This document shows, piece by piece, positions 24,546 to 35,695 of a stretch of DNA of 64,000 nt (the first letter of the stretch is position 1; the number at the start of each line of letters is the position of its first letter). The position numbers and the translations under genes were made by a program. The notes under the pieces are model-generated. The model ran no database searches. It had not been told where the DNA came from and saw nothing but the letters and a program-made list of their open reading frames with translations. Source of the stretch: Pontederia crassipes (taxonomy: Eukaryota > Streptophyta > Magnoliopsida > Commelinales > Pontederiaceae); the NCBI GenBank assembly GCA_030549335.1, contig CM060188.1, forward strand, positions 43,117,696-43,181,695, given 5' to 3'.

Positions 24546-26690
24546 CCTACATATGTATTCCTATATTATATGTTATCTATATTATATGTATTATGTACAA
24601 ATATATTTGTATACTATATGTTAGCTACATTACATGTATTACCTACACATGTGATCCTATACCATATGTTACATATATGTATTATTGATAATTTTTTTAT
24701 ATTCTTAATCATAAAATTATGAGGGTTGAACTAAGTGACATGATTTTGCGAAATCATATATATATATATATATATATATATTTATGTATATATGTATTAT
24801 GTATGAACTACATATAAATATACATATAATATATATATATATATATATAGACCTAAAACACATACATACATTACATACATATAATATAAACTTATAATAC
24901 AATCTTATAATATAATATGAACTTGTAACGTAAACTTATTTGAATATAAGTTTGTAAAAAAAAATAGGCACTCCATAGCATCACGGTAGCATCGACTTAG
25001 CGATGACACTAACAGCGACGCTAATGTAGAGTCACTTCAGCGTTGCCAATAAAGTGATATCTTTTAATTTATTAGTCGGCATCGCTTTAGCATGTAATTA
25101 GCATCGTACTTCTTTGAGACGCTAAAAAGTTACCTTAAATCCATAAGTTCTTCCCCATTTCTATTTACTACTTTGCAATCGACGATCGTGCCGATGATCG
25201 ATGATCTTGCGACCGACGATTGACTGTGACCGTCGGACTTGTCCTCTATTGCCATCCTCCGACCCTGTCTCCCTCTTTTGATGCCCTCCTATGACACCAC
25301 CGTGGGACGTCGCCCTCCTCCGCTGCCCTCCTATGACCTAGCCGGCCTCCTCCTACCCCGTCGGCCTCCTCTGACCCTGTCGCCCTCCTATGACGCCCTC
25401 GCCTTCCTCCACTGCTCTCATCTGACCTCGTCGGCCTCCTCTGACCCTATCTCCCTTCTTCGGTGCTCTCCTGTGACCCCGCCGGCCTCCTCCTACCCCG
25501 TCGGGCATCACACTAAGAAGTAGTTTAGCTCCACCTTAGCGTCAAAATAGCATCGTCGTATTCAGCGCCAACTTATCATTGGATTAGCGACGCCCTTAAA
25601 CTCTTTGCAAGGACACATTTCACGTCATGATAACGTCGCAATAGCATCACTCTATGAGCTAGTAGCATTGCACTTTTTGTCAACACTAATAGCTACCGAA
25701 TGTCGGTGTCTCCATCGTGCGACGTCATTTCGATGCTAATGTGTGACTATTTCTTTTAGCCATGTGTTCGTGTTGCCTTAGCGATGACAAGCCTATGTTG
25801 CCAATCGACATATTTCTTGTAGTGATTGGTTCAGGAGATTGATTCAATTTTTAGAATCTAGTTCACCATGGCCAGTTCATCTTCTCCACTTTCGGTTCAT
25901 TCTCTATATCTGTGACACATATGTAGGTGTATACACAGTTTTGTTTACGCACCCTACAATCTCACAGTCTTCATCGTTCGATAAAAAAACTTTGTTAATT
26001 AGTGGAATCTAAGATTTAATCACTTAAATTCATTGGTTCAGGAGATCAGTTCAATTTTTAGAATCTAGTTCATCATGGTCAGTTCTTCTCCACTTCCAAT
26101 TCATTGCCTATATCCACAATGTATATATAGGTGTATACATAGTTTTGCATCATTTCCCTCAACTATACTATAATGCCAATGTTCTAAATAAATATTAAGT
26201 TGAATTGAGGGGTCCCTTTTTAAGGTAGGGAGTACTTCTAGGGTTGGGACCCCTCCAGCCTTGGTGCTCCCTTCTTCCCTTTGAAAAAAAAACATTCACA
26301 ATTGAAGATTGTCCTCGTCCATGGTCACTGCTAGCACCTTTGCGGTCTCGTCCTTGACCTTCTCTTCTTCTCGACACCAAAATAACAACAAAAGAAAAGG
26401 ATCTGGAAAAGGTCAATCTGATCCTTCTAGACACCATCCATGATCGATGGTTAAGTCAACCTACTAACCCGATGCATAACAGCCTATTCATTGTTGGACC
26501 TATTAGTACTACCTACCTACAATGTACAATCTCACAATTTTCGTCGTTCGATCAAAAACTTGTTAGTGGACGGCTAAGATTTAATCACTTAAGGTCATTG
26601 GTTCGGGTGATTAGTTTTTATTAGAATCTAGTTCACCATGGTCAGTGCATCTTCTTCAATTTTGGTTTATTGCCTATATTTGTGACGTCT
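23714..26690. repeat. Triplicated repeat (about 0.2 kb unit), first copy split by CACTA
   Basis: Three copies of one unit: 23714-23808 plus 25825-25935; about 25936-26150; about 26510-26690. Shared blocks are 'caccctacaatctca', 'cgttcgataaaaaactttgtta', 'taagatttaatcacttaa', 'cattggttcaggaga', 'ttagaatctagttcaccatgg' and 'ttcattgcctatat'. Copies 2 and 3 are uninterrupted at the point where the CACTA element entered copy 1. The 'gatcaaaaactt...ggctaagatttaatca' part resembles the TIR of the element at 38216-38921, so the unit may derive from related TIR elements. Confidence 0.7.
23809..25824. mobile_element. Non-autonomous CACTA (En/Spm-type) DNA transposon
   Basis: The 2016-bp element begins CACTACAAGAAAATTG and ends (reverse complement) CACTACAAGAAATATG. 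It is flanked by a 3-bp ATT duplication (23806-23808 and 25825-25827). The uninterrupted repeat copies nearby read '..tcattggttc' at this point, confirming the boundaries. Both arms are packed with short motifs built on AGCG(A/T)CG/GACGCTA, as expected of CACTA subterminal repeats bound by the transposase. The middle has two (TA)n tracts (about 24508-24541 and 24757-24780) and a C/T-rich minisatellite (25240-25510; units like CCTCCTCTGACCCTGTCG). No transposase is seen, so it depends on one supplied elsewhere. Confidence 0.93.
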
Positions 26691-27184
26691 ACTCCCAATC
26701 ACCATTCCATAGGAAGTTCGCGCAAGATTCCATCGAGAAACCCTCTCCTCCGCAAAGAACATCAGTGTTGACAGGCTTATTTCTACGTGCAAGATGCCAC
26801 TAGGAAGAGTGTAGGGAGAGGTGATGTTGCAACTATACATGGCTATAGACGGACATCTTGCAAAAAAAACAAGGCTAAAGTCTCTAGCTACATTAGAGAA
26901 ACAGAGAGAAGGTCTAAAGTAGACCCGATAGTATCAATGACTCAATGTCTGTTGCTCTTTCACGGATAAAGAAAGAGAGAAGAAAAGAGAGGGGGAGAGA
27001 GTGTGTGTGAGGGAGAGAACTTGATTGTAGAGACACCAAAGGGAGACGACATTGAAGAAAAAGGCGACCAATTTTAGGGGTTTCCTCTTTAACCAAGAAA
27101 AAATAGACATTAAACATTAGGCCTTGTACTTGACCAAATCACAACTCTCCAATTTAATAAATTTCCATCGTATATATATGGGAT
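26691..27184. other. Unassigned spacer
   Basis: No gene is recognised. It includes a (GA)n-rich stretch near 26968-27005 and a short (TA)n tract just before the Pack-MULE. Confidence 0.4.
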
Positions 27185-28142
27185 TAATGGTTGTGCGATG
27201 CATCAATGGCATTTGACGGTGCGATGCAACAACGCACTCCGTTGGATGGCGGATCTATGCATGACGCATCGAGACTTTGTGAACCGGGGAGACTCACAAG
27301 GTTGAGCGCTGAACAAGACGAGCTAACCGCTTGTCGGTGTGACTCCGTCACCAAGCTCGCCCTCAAATGTAATTGTCGCTCCAATAGCATCGGCGACGAG
27401 GTGCTCATAGTGATCGCGTCGTGCTACCCTAACCTCACTTGCCTCAAACTCCGAGCCTGTCGCACTATCACGGACGATGGCATGGCTGCCATCGCCAAGC
27501 ACTGTTTTGGCCTCCGCAAGCTCTTTGCGGGGTGTTGATGCCATTCTCCATGGATGCTTGAAGTTGGAGGAGCTCTCCATCAAGCACCTCCGAGGTCTAC
27601 TCGAGTCATCTCCCTAGCTTTCGGCGTCTCTCCCATCGTCTTCACAAAATTCATGTGCGGTTCCACCTCTTTCCGATTGATCTATGTGAAGGAGATCTGC
27701 CTCTTTATGATAGATCTGTGTAAAGGAGCTCTATAACAAGCAGTGCTTCGCGTCGCTGATTTTCGGATCCCCCAACCTCAAGGCTCTAAAACTCATCTGC
27801 TGCTCTAGAAATTGGGACTTCATTCTCAAGGACGCGCTAAGAAGGTCCCTGGGGTTATTGAGATCCACCTTGAGAAGCTCCATGTTAGTGACCACGGCAT
27901 CGCCGCCGCCCTAGTTGCATGTCTCAATCTAGAAGTATTGCACCTTGTCAAGACATTGGGCTGCACTGACGTCGGACAATGCAAGCAATTCAGCTCATCC
28001 TCTAATTCAGCGCTCAACCCTGTGAGTCTCCCTGGTTCATTGTCCAATGAGAGCTTGATGCGCCATGCATAGGTCCGCCATCCAACGGCACGTATTGTTG
28101 TGTCGCACTGTCAGACGCCATGGATGAGTCACACAACCATTA
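27185..28142. mobile_element. Pack-MULE-like element with about 150-bp TIRs
   Basis: Both ends start TAATGGTTGTG. About 150 bp of the left arm (27185-27335) matches the reverse complement of the right arm (about 27990-28142) with substitutions. Shared blocks include CCGTTGGATGGCGGA, CTATGCATG, GGGAGACTCACA and GGTTGAGCGCTGAA. Long TIRs around gene-derived sequence are typical of Mutator-like Pack-MULEs. A 9-bp target duplication is not recognisable. The interior is an F-box/LRR gene fragment in the + orientation. No transposase is present. Confidence 0.75.
27330..27985 (+). pseudogene. Captured F-box/LRR (VFB/SKIP2-like) gene fragment
   Basis: Frame 27191-27538 carries leucine-rich repeats: SVTKLALKC, DEVLIVIASCYPNLTCLKLR and ACRTITDDGMAAIAKHC. 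A frameshift follows, then DAILHGCLKLEELSIKHLRG near 27537-27597. From about 27723 a third segment carries CFASLIFGSPNLKALKLI, VIEIHLEKLHVSDHGIAAAL and CLNLEVLHLVKTLGCTDVG. Their order and wording match my memory of plant VFB/SKIP2 F-box proteins, whose LRRs choose SCF ubiquitin-ligase substrates. The F-box itself is absent. The pieces lie wholly between the two long TIRs. It is broken by frameshifts and deletions, so no full product is expected. Confidence 0.72.
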
Positions 28143-28180
28143 TGTGTATACACACACATATATATCATAATATATATAAT

Positions 28181-28872
28181 GTGCTTGAACCTCATGATGA
28201 AGGATTGAATTTCAAAGAAATAAAATTCCATCTCACAACACAATTATATAAGGAGACTCAAACATAGTGTAAGAGAAACCCGACTGAATCGAAAAATCTA
28301 CCCGATTCGAAAAACCAAAAATTAGGGGACCGAGTACGATTTAGTGTGCTTTTAAAATAAAACAAAACTAACCCGCTTAATCTAGGACCCCCCTCGAAAA
28401 AATCGTATGGCCCCCTGGACCCCGTTTTGATTTATTAATTTCTATTTATGTAATTAATTTATATGTGATCATATTTTTATCACTGGTATAATAATTTTTT
28501 ATATTGTTTAATATCTTTTCTATCACATTGTGAAACTCTAATGTAATAGTTCTAATATGATATCCTATAGTTATAAAACTAAATATGTTAACATTAATTT
28601 TAATTTATTATATATTTTTTAAAAATATTATTTTATTAAAATAGGGGTCAAAAAAATTGAACATTTTTTCGAAATGGTTTTAGGATGGTTTTTGTGATTT
28701 AAAAATTGATCGAAAAAATAGCGGGTGATTTTTTGGACCAAAAAGTCGGCCCAACCCAAATCACTTTAATCCCTACTCAAACATGAGTGTGAATATCCAT
28801 AGGTAAGTGTGTTGTGAGATAGAATTTTATTTCTTTGAAATTGAGTCCTTGATCATGAGGTTCAAGCACACA
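28181..28872. repeat. 65-bp inverted repeat around an AT-rich spacer
   Basis: The left arm (28181-28243) reads GTGCTTGAACCTCATGATGA...ATCTCACAACACA. The right arm (28808-28870) is its reverse complement with a few mismatches. The spacer of about 560 bp is AT-rich and contains 'cccgattcgaaaaacc' and 'gtcggcccaaccc' pieces. It starts about 40 bp after the Pack-MULE, so it could be an insertion flanked by an inverted duplication, or a foldback element of its own. No coding region is seen. Confidence 0.6.
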
Positions 28873-30460
28873 GATCAAGTATTTGACAAAAGGTTTGAGA
28901 AGTATGTTCCTTTTCTTCAATCCAAATAGACACTCTAGAATAGGACCTTTTTGTTATTTTGTCATAATGTTTAGTGCGAACTTGTTTTCAGTTGTTGTTG
29001 AATAAGTCGAGAACTAGTGGAAACAAAAGTCGTTCCACATAAACTTGTTTTGATCTATATGACTAAAAGATAGTACTTAGAACTAAAAATATGGGCTACT
29101 ATTGTCTATTTGTCTATACCTATGCAAAGGAGAACTACGAATGATGATATTTTATTGAGGGATAGGTAGTATAGTTGAAGACAAAATAATGAAGCTACAT
29201 GGCCCGTTGAGGCAAAAACACCATGTGTTACTTCTTATGTTGTGCGAGGTTACTCCATTTTAAACAATGAAAATTACACCAAATGGCAACACATCCTTCC
29301 CTAAGATAGAGAACTTATTGTGGTACTTATTTTTATTGATATTAATGACATATGATTGCTTTCACATGGCATTCTCTGAAAGTAGAGAGATCTTCATACT
29401 AAAGAAGATGAAAGAAATGATGAAAAACAAAGATGCAATAAAAAAGAATGAACAAATATAGTTAAAGTTGAATATCTATTATATGACTATTGTTATCAAA
29501 AAATGAATATTGTTGAATGAATCACTACTACTTAATTAAAGAATATTGATTCATTAGCCATTGGTATTAAGAAAGAATACTAATATAATATAATTGTTTT
29601 ATGCCATCAAGCAAGAAGGACTTGCATATGATCTTTATTACTTAAATTACTTCAAAGATCTCTTGATTAAATGAAGATGATGATATGAACATTTCCAATG
29701 AAACACGAATAATTATACGATGATCATGATTAAATCAAGATGTGACCTTTACTCATGAAAGATTAACTCTAAAATCTCTCCTATGTTGTCCTAAGATGAA
29801 ATATGAAAGACTTAATGTTATGTCTTGAGTTGTACTCCATTGCCCAGGAAAATGACATCAATTTATTCAATATTGATCCGATTGATTACTAAATAATGAT
29901 TCGTGATGACCCATCATTTTTCATTATGTCTTTATCGATGTGTATGACCAAGAGATGATTGAACTATTTATCGAATTATATCCTTATCTATTCCTTGATC
30001 AAAATATCGAGGAATGATATTGATATAGATGATATTAAAAAGGTTCACCTTTTTATCGATTCATGATATGATGATGAAACAATTAAGGTTACCAAATTTG
30101 AATTATGATCATGATGACTAAATGTTTGTGATTATTTAAAAGCTTATGTTCAAAGAAACTATTTTGCTGAGTTACATTTATGATGTTATCATATTAGGTT
30201 TTGTGCTTAAAGAGAAAATTTCCTTCCTTGTTTTGATCTTTGTAGGCCTGAGTTGAAAGTGAGTGTGGAGTATAAACCCGGATGGCAAATGCACGTGGGT
30301 AGTGTCATTAATTGTGTTATTAGTTGTTATCACTATGTTAGTATTATGTATTAAAGCATCGATCGAACATTGAAGGTTAAGTGATGTATAATGAACCTGG
30401 ATGTTGATGTACTTTTTCTTAGACAACTACTGAGTATATTACTATTGAGTTTTGCATTAA
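28873..30460. other. Unassigned DNA
   Basis: No gene is recognised. A short stretch at about 29256-29300 reads LNNENYTKWQHILP in one frame, which recalls the start of a copia-type gag, but nothing around it supports an element. The rest is AT-rich with many GATGAT/ATGATG words. Confidence 0.35.
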
Positions 30461-30468
30461 CATATTAC

Positions 30469-31426
30469 CAATGTTTTAAAAATCGGTTCGGACCGACCGA
30501 TCGCGAATCGGTACGAAACACGGTCCGATTCATTAATAAAATTGGAAATAATGAATAACCGGATTTGCTCGGGAAAAATCGAAAAAACTGAGTTGAACCG
30601 GTGAATCCGGTTGAACTTGGTTTTTTATTTTTTTTTCCAAAAGTTATGATATATGAAAATAATTTATTAGGAGATATTCAACTTTAAAGTTACCAAATTA
30701 TTTTAAATAAAATTGGAAGATTACGAAGATTAAGGGAGAGACAAAAAGGAAAGAATTTAAAATAAAAAATAAAAGGAAAAATGGCAATTGTAGAGAATGA
30801 ATAAAAATTGAAATATATTATTAAGGGAATAATAAATTATGGAAAGCATTTATTAGGGGATATGAATGTTTAAATAATTTTGTAAAATTGGAAAGTTTTG
30901 TACGTGAAAGTGAAAGGAGAGAAAAAGGAAAATTTTTAAAATTTAAAATAAAAAAGGAAAGATCTAAATATAAATAGAATATTAATCAAATTAAATAAAA
31001 AGAGATATATGTAGAAAGAAAATTAAAATCCGGTAATAATATATTAGTAATAAATTTAGATTGAAATTAAGGTTAGACTATTATATTAGTAATAATAAAA
31101 AGGAAACTACAAAAATAAAAGAGAGTTGTATATGAAAAGAGAATTAAATTCGGTAATAATATATTAGTCAATAAATTTACATTGAAATTAAATTTATACT
31201 ATTATATTAGTAATAATAAAAATAAATCTATTGTTTAAACTAACATTTTTTAATTGTTTTAATCATTTTTGTAATAATTTATAATTAAATTACTCTTAAA
31301 AATTATAAATAATATTATTATATAAAAATTCGGTTCAATCGGTTAACTCTTGGTTGAACCGGTCGAACCTCAACTTGATCGGCACGTCGATCCGATCCGA
31401 TCTCCGATCTTATTTTTAAAACATTG
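30469..31426. mobile_element. hAT-type DNA element, non-autonomous
   Basis: The 958-bp element has inverted ends CAATGTTTTAAAAAT / TTTTTAAAACATTG and is flanked by a perfect 8-bp duplication CATATTAC (30461-30468 and 31427-31434). The 8-bp duplication and CAATGTTTT-type ends fit the hAT superfamily (compare Tag1). Just inside both ends lie CGGTTCGGACCG / GGTTGAACCGGT-type blocks. The interior is AT-rich with no transposase. It contains a direct repeat ('ccggtaataatatattagt' type) near 31030-31070 and 31148-31180. Confidence 0.88.
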
Positions 31427-31434
31427 CATATTAC

Positions 31435-32710
31435 TGTTGAGAGGGGTATATCCTAGACAACATATTACTATTGCGGTGCCACCCTGCAACCCAGCAAGGC
31501 GAGGCGAGCCATTGGATCGTGAGGGGCGCTCATCTAATGGCCCTAATGTCCTTGCGTGAAGCCGATCCAGTTTACGCGATTTCTGCTCGGTTTATCGCGT
31601 GAAGCGGTTCCGGTTTGTGTTGACAGGGGTCTCGTGTTGACAGTTCGTGATTTCCTACATCGTTCACCCTAAATTGCATTGCCGATATCCCTGTCGACGA
31701 GAACCCTAAATCGTTGTCGCCGAAAACGTTGTCGACGAGAACCCTGTCAAAGAATGGATAAAGATGTAAACAGTTTATTACTTACTTAAAGTACATCACT
31801 TGTAATAGTTTATTTCTTAATTCTTCGGTTGATTTGGCATCATTCCATCACTTTTAGTCAAAGAAAGGATAAAGATATAAATTCACGTTTACGAAATAAG
31901 GTTTCATTACGTGTAAAATTTCGAAGCATTACACCTTAATTATGTATTTCTTAGAATTCTGATTGTTAGTCTTTGAAAGAAATGGCAACCCAGAAAATTC
32001 GTTGTTCGGAGGTTATAATTATTTTTCTTTTACACAGAATTAATTAAGATATTTTTTTAAAAAAAACTTCGGCTCATAAATCATGCTCTGTCGTAGAGGT
32101 TGATGGCATGCCCATATACATGCCGAATTAATCAAGTATCAGTTTTCCACAAATTTGTGGCTCATAAATCATGCTACGTCGTAGAAGTTGATGGCATGCC
32201 CATATATATGTAGTAGATTCAAGATGTTTAATGTTGATCTTTACTTTGGCCTCCTCGTGAATGCGGACTGCAGAAGATTATTAGACCAAATTAATATCCA
32301 AAGCAAAACTAACAAAATAGTACTGCGTGGATCACAATCATCCAACAATGGCAGCTGCTGCACCTGTCGGTCAACCCGATACGCATGGCACGCATGCCAT
32401 GCCATGCCCACCACCTCAAATTCCACACACGAAAACTTTGGAACTACTTGGCTATTGATAAAATTCAGGACACTTCCAGAAGAAGAAAACACAACAAGAT
32501 GCTGCATGTCATGAGAACGACCGGTGTGGTGGTGGAGGTGTCAGGTGTGAGATCTCTCAACAAACTGCAAACCTCCACATATATTATTATATATACTTGA
32601 ATGGATTACTTGTACAGTTTCAGATTGAATATACAGCAACCCTGCAGTGGACGAACACATATATAAATATATATCATCACATATGAGCGTATACGTGCAG
32701 GAAGGAGGGG
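31435..32710. other. Intergenic DNA with a 50-bp direct repeat
   Basis: No gene is recognised. The segment starting GGCTCATAAATCATGCT at 32071 is repeated from 32159 (period 88; 'gtcgtaga(g/a)gttgatggcatgcccatata' in both). 31675-31750 has CGTTGTCGACGAGAACCCT-type near-repeats. Confidence 0.5.
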
Positions 32711-32935
32711 ATGTTGCAGCTGGTGCTCGTCGTGGCCTTATCCGCAGCGCCGCTGACACTGTACGTGCCGCCGGTGCGCAGCCTGAGCAGATTCACCGAG
32801 GTGGTCGAGACGTTCGTCAGAGAAGCCGTCGGGTACTACTTGCAGCGGGTGATGCCGCGCTTCCGACTCGCCGTTCGCCGGATCCATGTCGCCGTCTCCC
32901 ATGCGCTCCGGTCGGCAGAGTTTACTCATGATTAA
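32711..32935 (+). CDS. Small conserved membrane-type protein, 74 aa
   Basis: The frame starts with a hydrophobic segment (LQLVLVVALSAAPLTLYVP, residues 2-20) followed by PVRSLSRF and an amphipathic basic tail (FVREAVGYYLQRVMPRFRLAVRRIH). From memory, plants carry a family of small uncharacterised proteins with 'SAAPLTLYVPPIRSLNLFVE' near the N-terminus; no function is known to me. The stretch is GC-rich against AT-rich flanks, which supports coding. I start at the ATG at 32711, which opens the conserved segment. A 'gtgcag' just upstream (32695-32700) could be a splice acceptor, so a 5' exon is possible. Confidence 0.62.
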   Translation: MLQLVLVVALSAAPLTLYVPPVRSLSRFTEVVETFVREAVGYYLQRVMPRFRLAVRRIHVAVSHALRSAEFTHD

Positions 32936-35695
32936 GCCTCGATCGGTTTGCTGTTTCTGCTGCTGCTGCATGCATGGTGCTTCTTATGCTCAAGTCGCTT
33001 ACTTCTTGTGGGCTATTAATGAAGGTTCTTGTGCATGTGCGGTGGCCTCGGTGAAGAGAAACAGGAGTTTGTGGAATAAAAAGATAATGGATCCAAAGTT
33101 GACAAAAAAAAAAAGTTAGATACATGTGATCTTTAATTGTTTACTAGCTACTTAATTATAAATTTGACTTGTTGCAAGATGTCATATGGATTTACAAGTG
33201 GTTATTTCTACTGAATTTATGGTATGATAAATATTTAGCATTTTATATGTTTTTATTTAATTAAACTTATGGTATTGTAAAATCTTATGCAATGACATAA
33301 AACGCAAAAACTAACTATATTTGATCATGCTTGATTAGAAATGAACTTATAGAATGACACTTACCTTGTATTATTTTCACTTTCATGAGGGGAAGTGCAA
33401 AAGAAGAGGATGACTTCAAAAGTGTTTATCACGTCTAATTATGAGTCAAAACGATGACGACGATGATGATGAAAGTCATGTGATTAATGGACCTGCTCCC
33501 AATTAATCGCGATCTTTATTTCCTCTCACATTTCCTCTCCTTTTTTACATATCTCTCTCTCTCTCCATTTCACCACAACTCACGCATCAAGAGGAGGCGA
33601 ACTAAGAGCTGAGGGCAGTAAGGAAGATGACGAGGAGGAGACGAAGAGGTTAGGAAATTAGAGGAAGGATATAGGACAGTACAGAAAATCAATTTAATCT
33701 TCAAAAAGTATATATGTTTAATTTTGAATTCATGCATTGCAATATATTGATCTTCTCTATGAGCCTATAGATCAATCACAATACCCATTTTTATAAGATC
33801 GAAATGCTTTAATTAGACTGATTTCCCTTGAACTGTCATGGTTAGTTTTCCCCTTATGATTACAACACTGAAATTTCCCTATTATATGTGAATGTAAATC
33901 GATCTCTTTGAATATAATAATCTGTCATCATCCATGGTACGTGATAAGCCTCGTCATGCCATGCACAATTGCTATTGCACAATGTTGTCAGGATCAAATC
34001 GAACAATGACCTGGCCATATGTTCATTTCTGATCAAATCGATCGGACAATAATAAAATATTAATTAATATGGTATACCAAATTAGGCTTTTGTATTTCCA
34101 TCATATACCTATTTCAGAATGTAATTATACTAAAAAAAATAAGAATCATTTTAATTTTAAGATTTGACGTTAAAATTATTACATAATAAATGAAAATTTT
34201 ACTTTCAAAATATAAAAGATTCAAATTTCATGAGTTACGACACTCATGATACATCCATTATATATGATTTTCTTAAGTCATTAGACGTTAATCATGGGCC
34301 CGACAAAAATCTTGCTACCTATAAAAAGTTGAAAAATTGGCCACTAGTGGATTTCACAAGTGAAGTTGAAGGAAAAGAGGCTTGTAAAATAATATGTTAG
34401 GAAATCCTTATAACATCATAATTTTATATTTCACGCACCAAACGCAATATCATGTTTCTAGCAAAAGCTTGAATTCAAGACCAAGAAATAATGGATGGTG
34501 AAGAAGGAAATAACTTTTGTAATAGAAGTGCCCATATTGAAGAGTTAACTTCACGAGGTCTTACAAAAATTACTTCATGGATCCATGACATTAATTGTCT
34601 TGATGGATCGTTAGTCGACTTTGTATTTGACTCTGATTAGGTTGTTATACAACTTTCATGGGGTGTGAGAAAGGCCTGATTTGAAGAACTAAAGATATTT
34701 CAAAAGAATTTCAATTGTATAAGAATTCCTACATTTACCATATGTTATAGGATCAATTGAAAACATATTATAGTTGAAATCTCAAAATTTAAATAGGTCA
34801 AAACTTCATATTTTAATTAACAACAAAATTTCTTTTTTTTATTATATTCGAATGATTTTCATTCCTCTCTAAAGGCCTTGTACAACCAGAATGGAGAGAT
34901 CTACAACATTTTGAAGCCAAGAACGTAAGAGCATCTTATGCATCACAGTTTATTCTATCTTTTGCATTATGGATTATCTACTTTTATTTCTATTTTTTTA
35001 TCCTGAATAATTGTAATAGTTCTAATTGATAAGCCAAACGATTGAATTTTTATTTTCTATTGAACGTGCATGTTGTTACTAATGTTTTCTAAGGAGTATT
35101 TGTCTTGAGAAGGTTAACTATTATCTTGATAAGGTAGTTATTTTTATTTCATGATTTTCATGGAATTTATTATTTTCTTTTAGGTTTAACTATTCCATGT
35201 TTCAACTCGCACAATACTAGATGGAGAGTTTGTTGTATCATTACCATGAATATGTGACAATAGTTTAAGGAATTCAAATTAATGCATCTCAATTTTTATT
35301 TTCATTAGATTTATTATTACATTAGAAGTTATTGTAATCTAATTTGAATTAAAATAGATTGATTTATCCTATTATGAGATCTATACGTCGAGTAGATCAT
35401 AATTCATGTGCAGTCCAATGATGTAGCTGAGAGGCTGCCAAACTTTGAAGAGATGAAAATGTCATGCTCAGATACTTTGGATTGTGAAATAATATTCTTT
35501 GTCCATGCACTCATGATCAAGTTTTTTACTATGGTACAAAAATAGCTAAAAAAATATCGGCTGAAGTATATTAATATCAATTTCTTCAATTGGAGTAGAT
35601 ACTCAAAATAATGTAACAAACTATCAAATATCATTTCTTTACTTCTAGGTATTCTGATAACTCCTATTATATTGATAATTGAAGTAGCTAGATAT
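32936..35695. other. AT-rich intergenic DNA
   Basis: No gene is recognised. There is a short (TCTC)n tract near 33551-33566 and a GATGAC/GATGAT stretch near 33452-33473. Open frames are short. Confidence 0.5.

Noticed and set aside
25239-25523. 94-aa frame in the CACTA element
   Set aside because: It is a translation of the C/T-rich minisatellite, not a transposase fragment.
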